Below are positions 14,575-14,589 of a stretch of 14,589 nt of DNA, piece by piece (position 1 is the first letter of the stretch; every line of letters begins with the position of its first letter). Under the pieces are notes generated by a model that did no database searches, was not told the DNA's origin, and was given only the letters and a program-made list of their open reading frames with translations. This stretch comes from Candidatus Rokuibacteriota bacterium (GTDB lineage: Bacteria; Methylomirabilota; Methylomirabilia; Rokubacteriales; CSP1-6): assembly GCA_016201575.1 (NCBI GenBank), contig JACQCN010000041.1, forward strand, positions 1 through 14,589, given 5' to 3'. A program made the position numbers and the translations under genes.

Positions 14575-14589
14575 ATCGGCCCGTCGACC

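Overview
This window carries a type IV pilus (T4P) locus read entirely on the + strand. It is GC-rich, with GTG starts, 1-8 nt start/stop overlaps and almost no spare DNA. The order pilB-pilT-pilC-pilS-pilR-pilin is the one known from Myxococcus and Geobacter. Together with the composition, this suggests a high-GC environmental bacterium of the deltaproteobacterial (Myxococcota/Desulfobacterota) or Methylomirabilota/Rokubacteria kind. That is an inference; no marker in the window fixes the taxon.

Layout. (1) 1-2624: the end of the extension ATPase PilB, the retraction ATPase PilT and the platform protein PilC. (2) 2634-5640: the PilS sensor kinase and the PilR sigma54 activator. (3) 5641-5851: a regulatory region with an excellent -24/-12 sigma54 promoter and a perfect match to the IHF consensus, followed by two tandem pilin genes. 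The first has a 73-nt internal deletion relative to the second, which shifts its frame; the second is intact. A 13-bp-stem intrinsic terminator ends this unit at about 6684. (4) 6790-10379: two adjacent multi-spanning membrane proteins with C-terminal TPR repeats. They look like bacterial relatives of the eukaryotic TMTC protein O-mannosyltransferases (GT-C fold). (5) 10376-14105: prepilin peptidase PilD and four minor pilins (FimT/GspH-, PilV-, PilW- and PilX-like). (6) 14106-14574: a small lipoprotein gene with a probable one-base frameshift.

How it fits together. PilS/PilR would switch on the pilins through sigma54. PilD would process the major and minor prepilins, all of which show a G|(F/M/I) type III signal. 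PilB, PilT and PilC would power assembly and retraction. The minor pilins would form the priming tip complex. The most interesting feature is the TMTC-like pair lying between the major pilin and pilD, with the second member translationally coupled to pilD. This suggests a pilin or minor-pilin O-glycosylation module unlike the known PglL/TfpO and TfpW types. The function is inferred from motifs and context only.

No tRNA, rRNA, CRISPR array or insertion sequence was seen.
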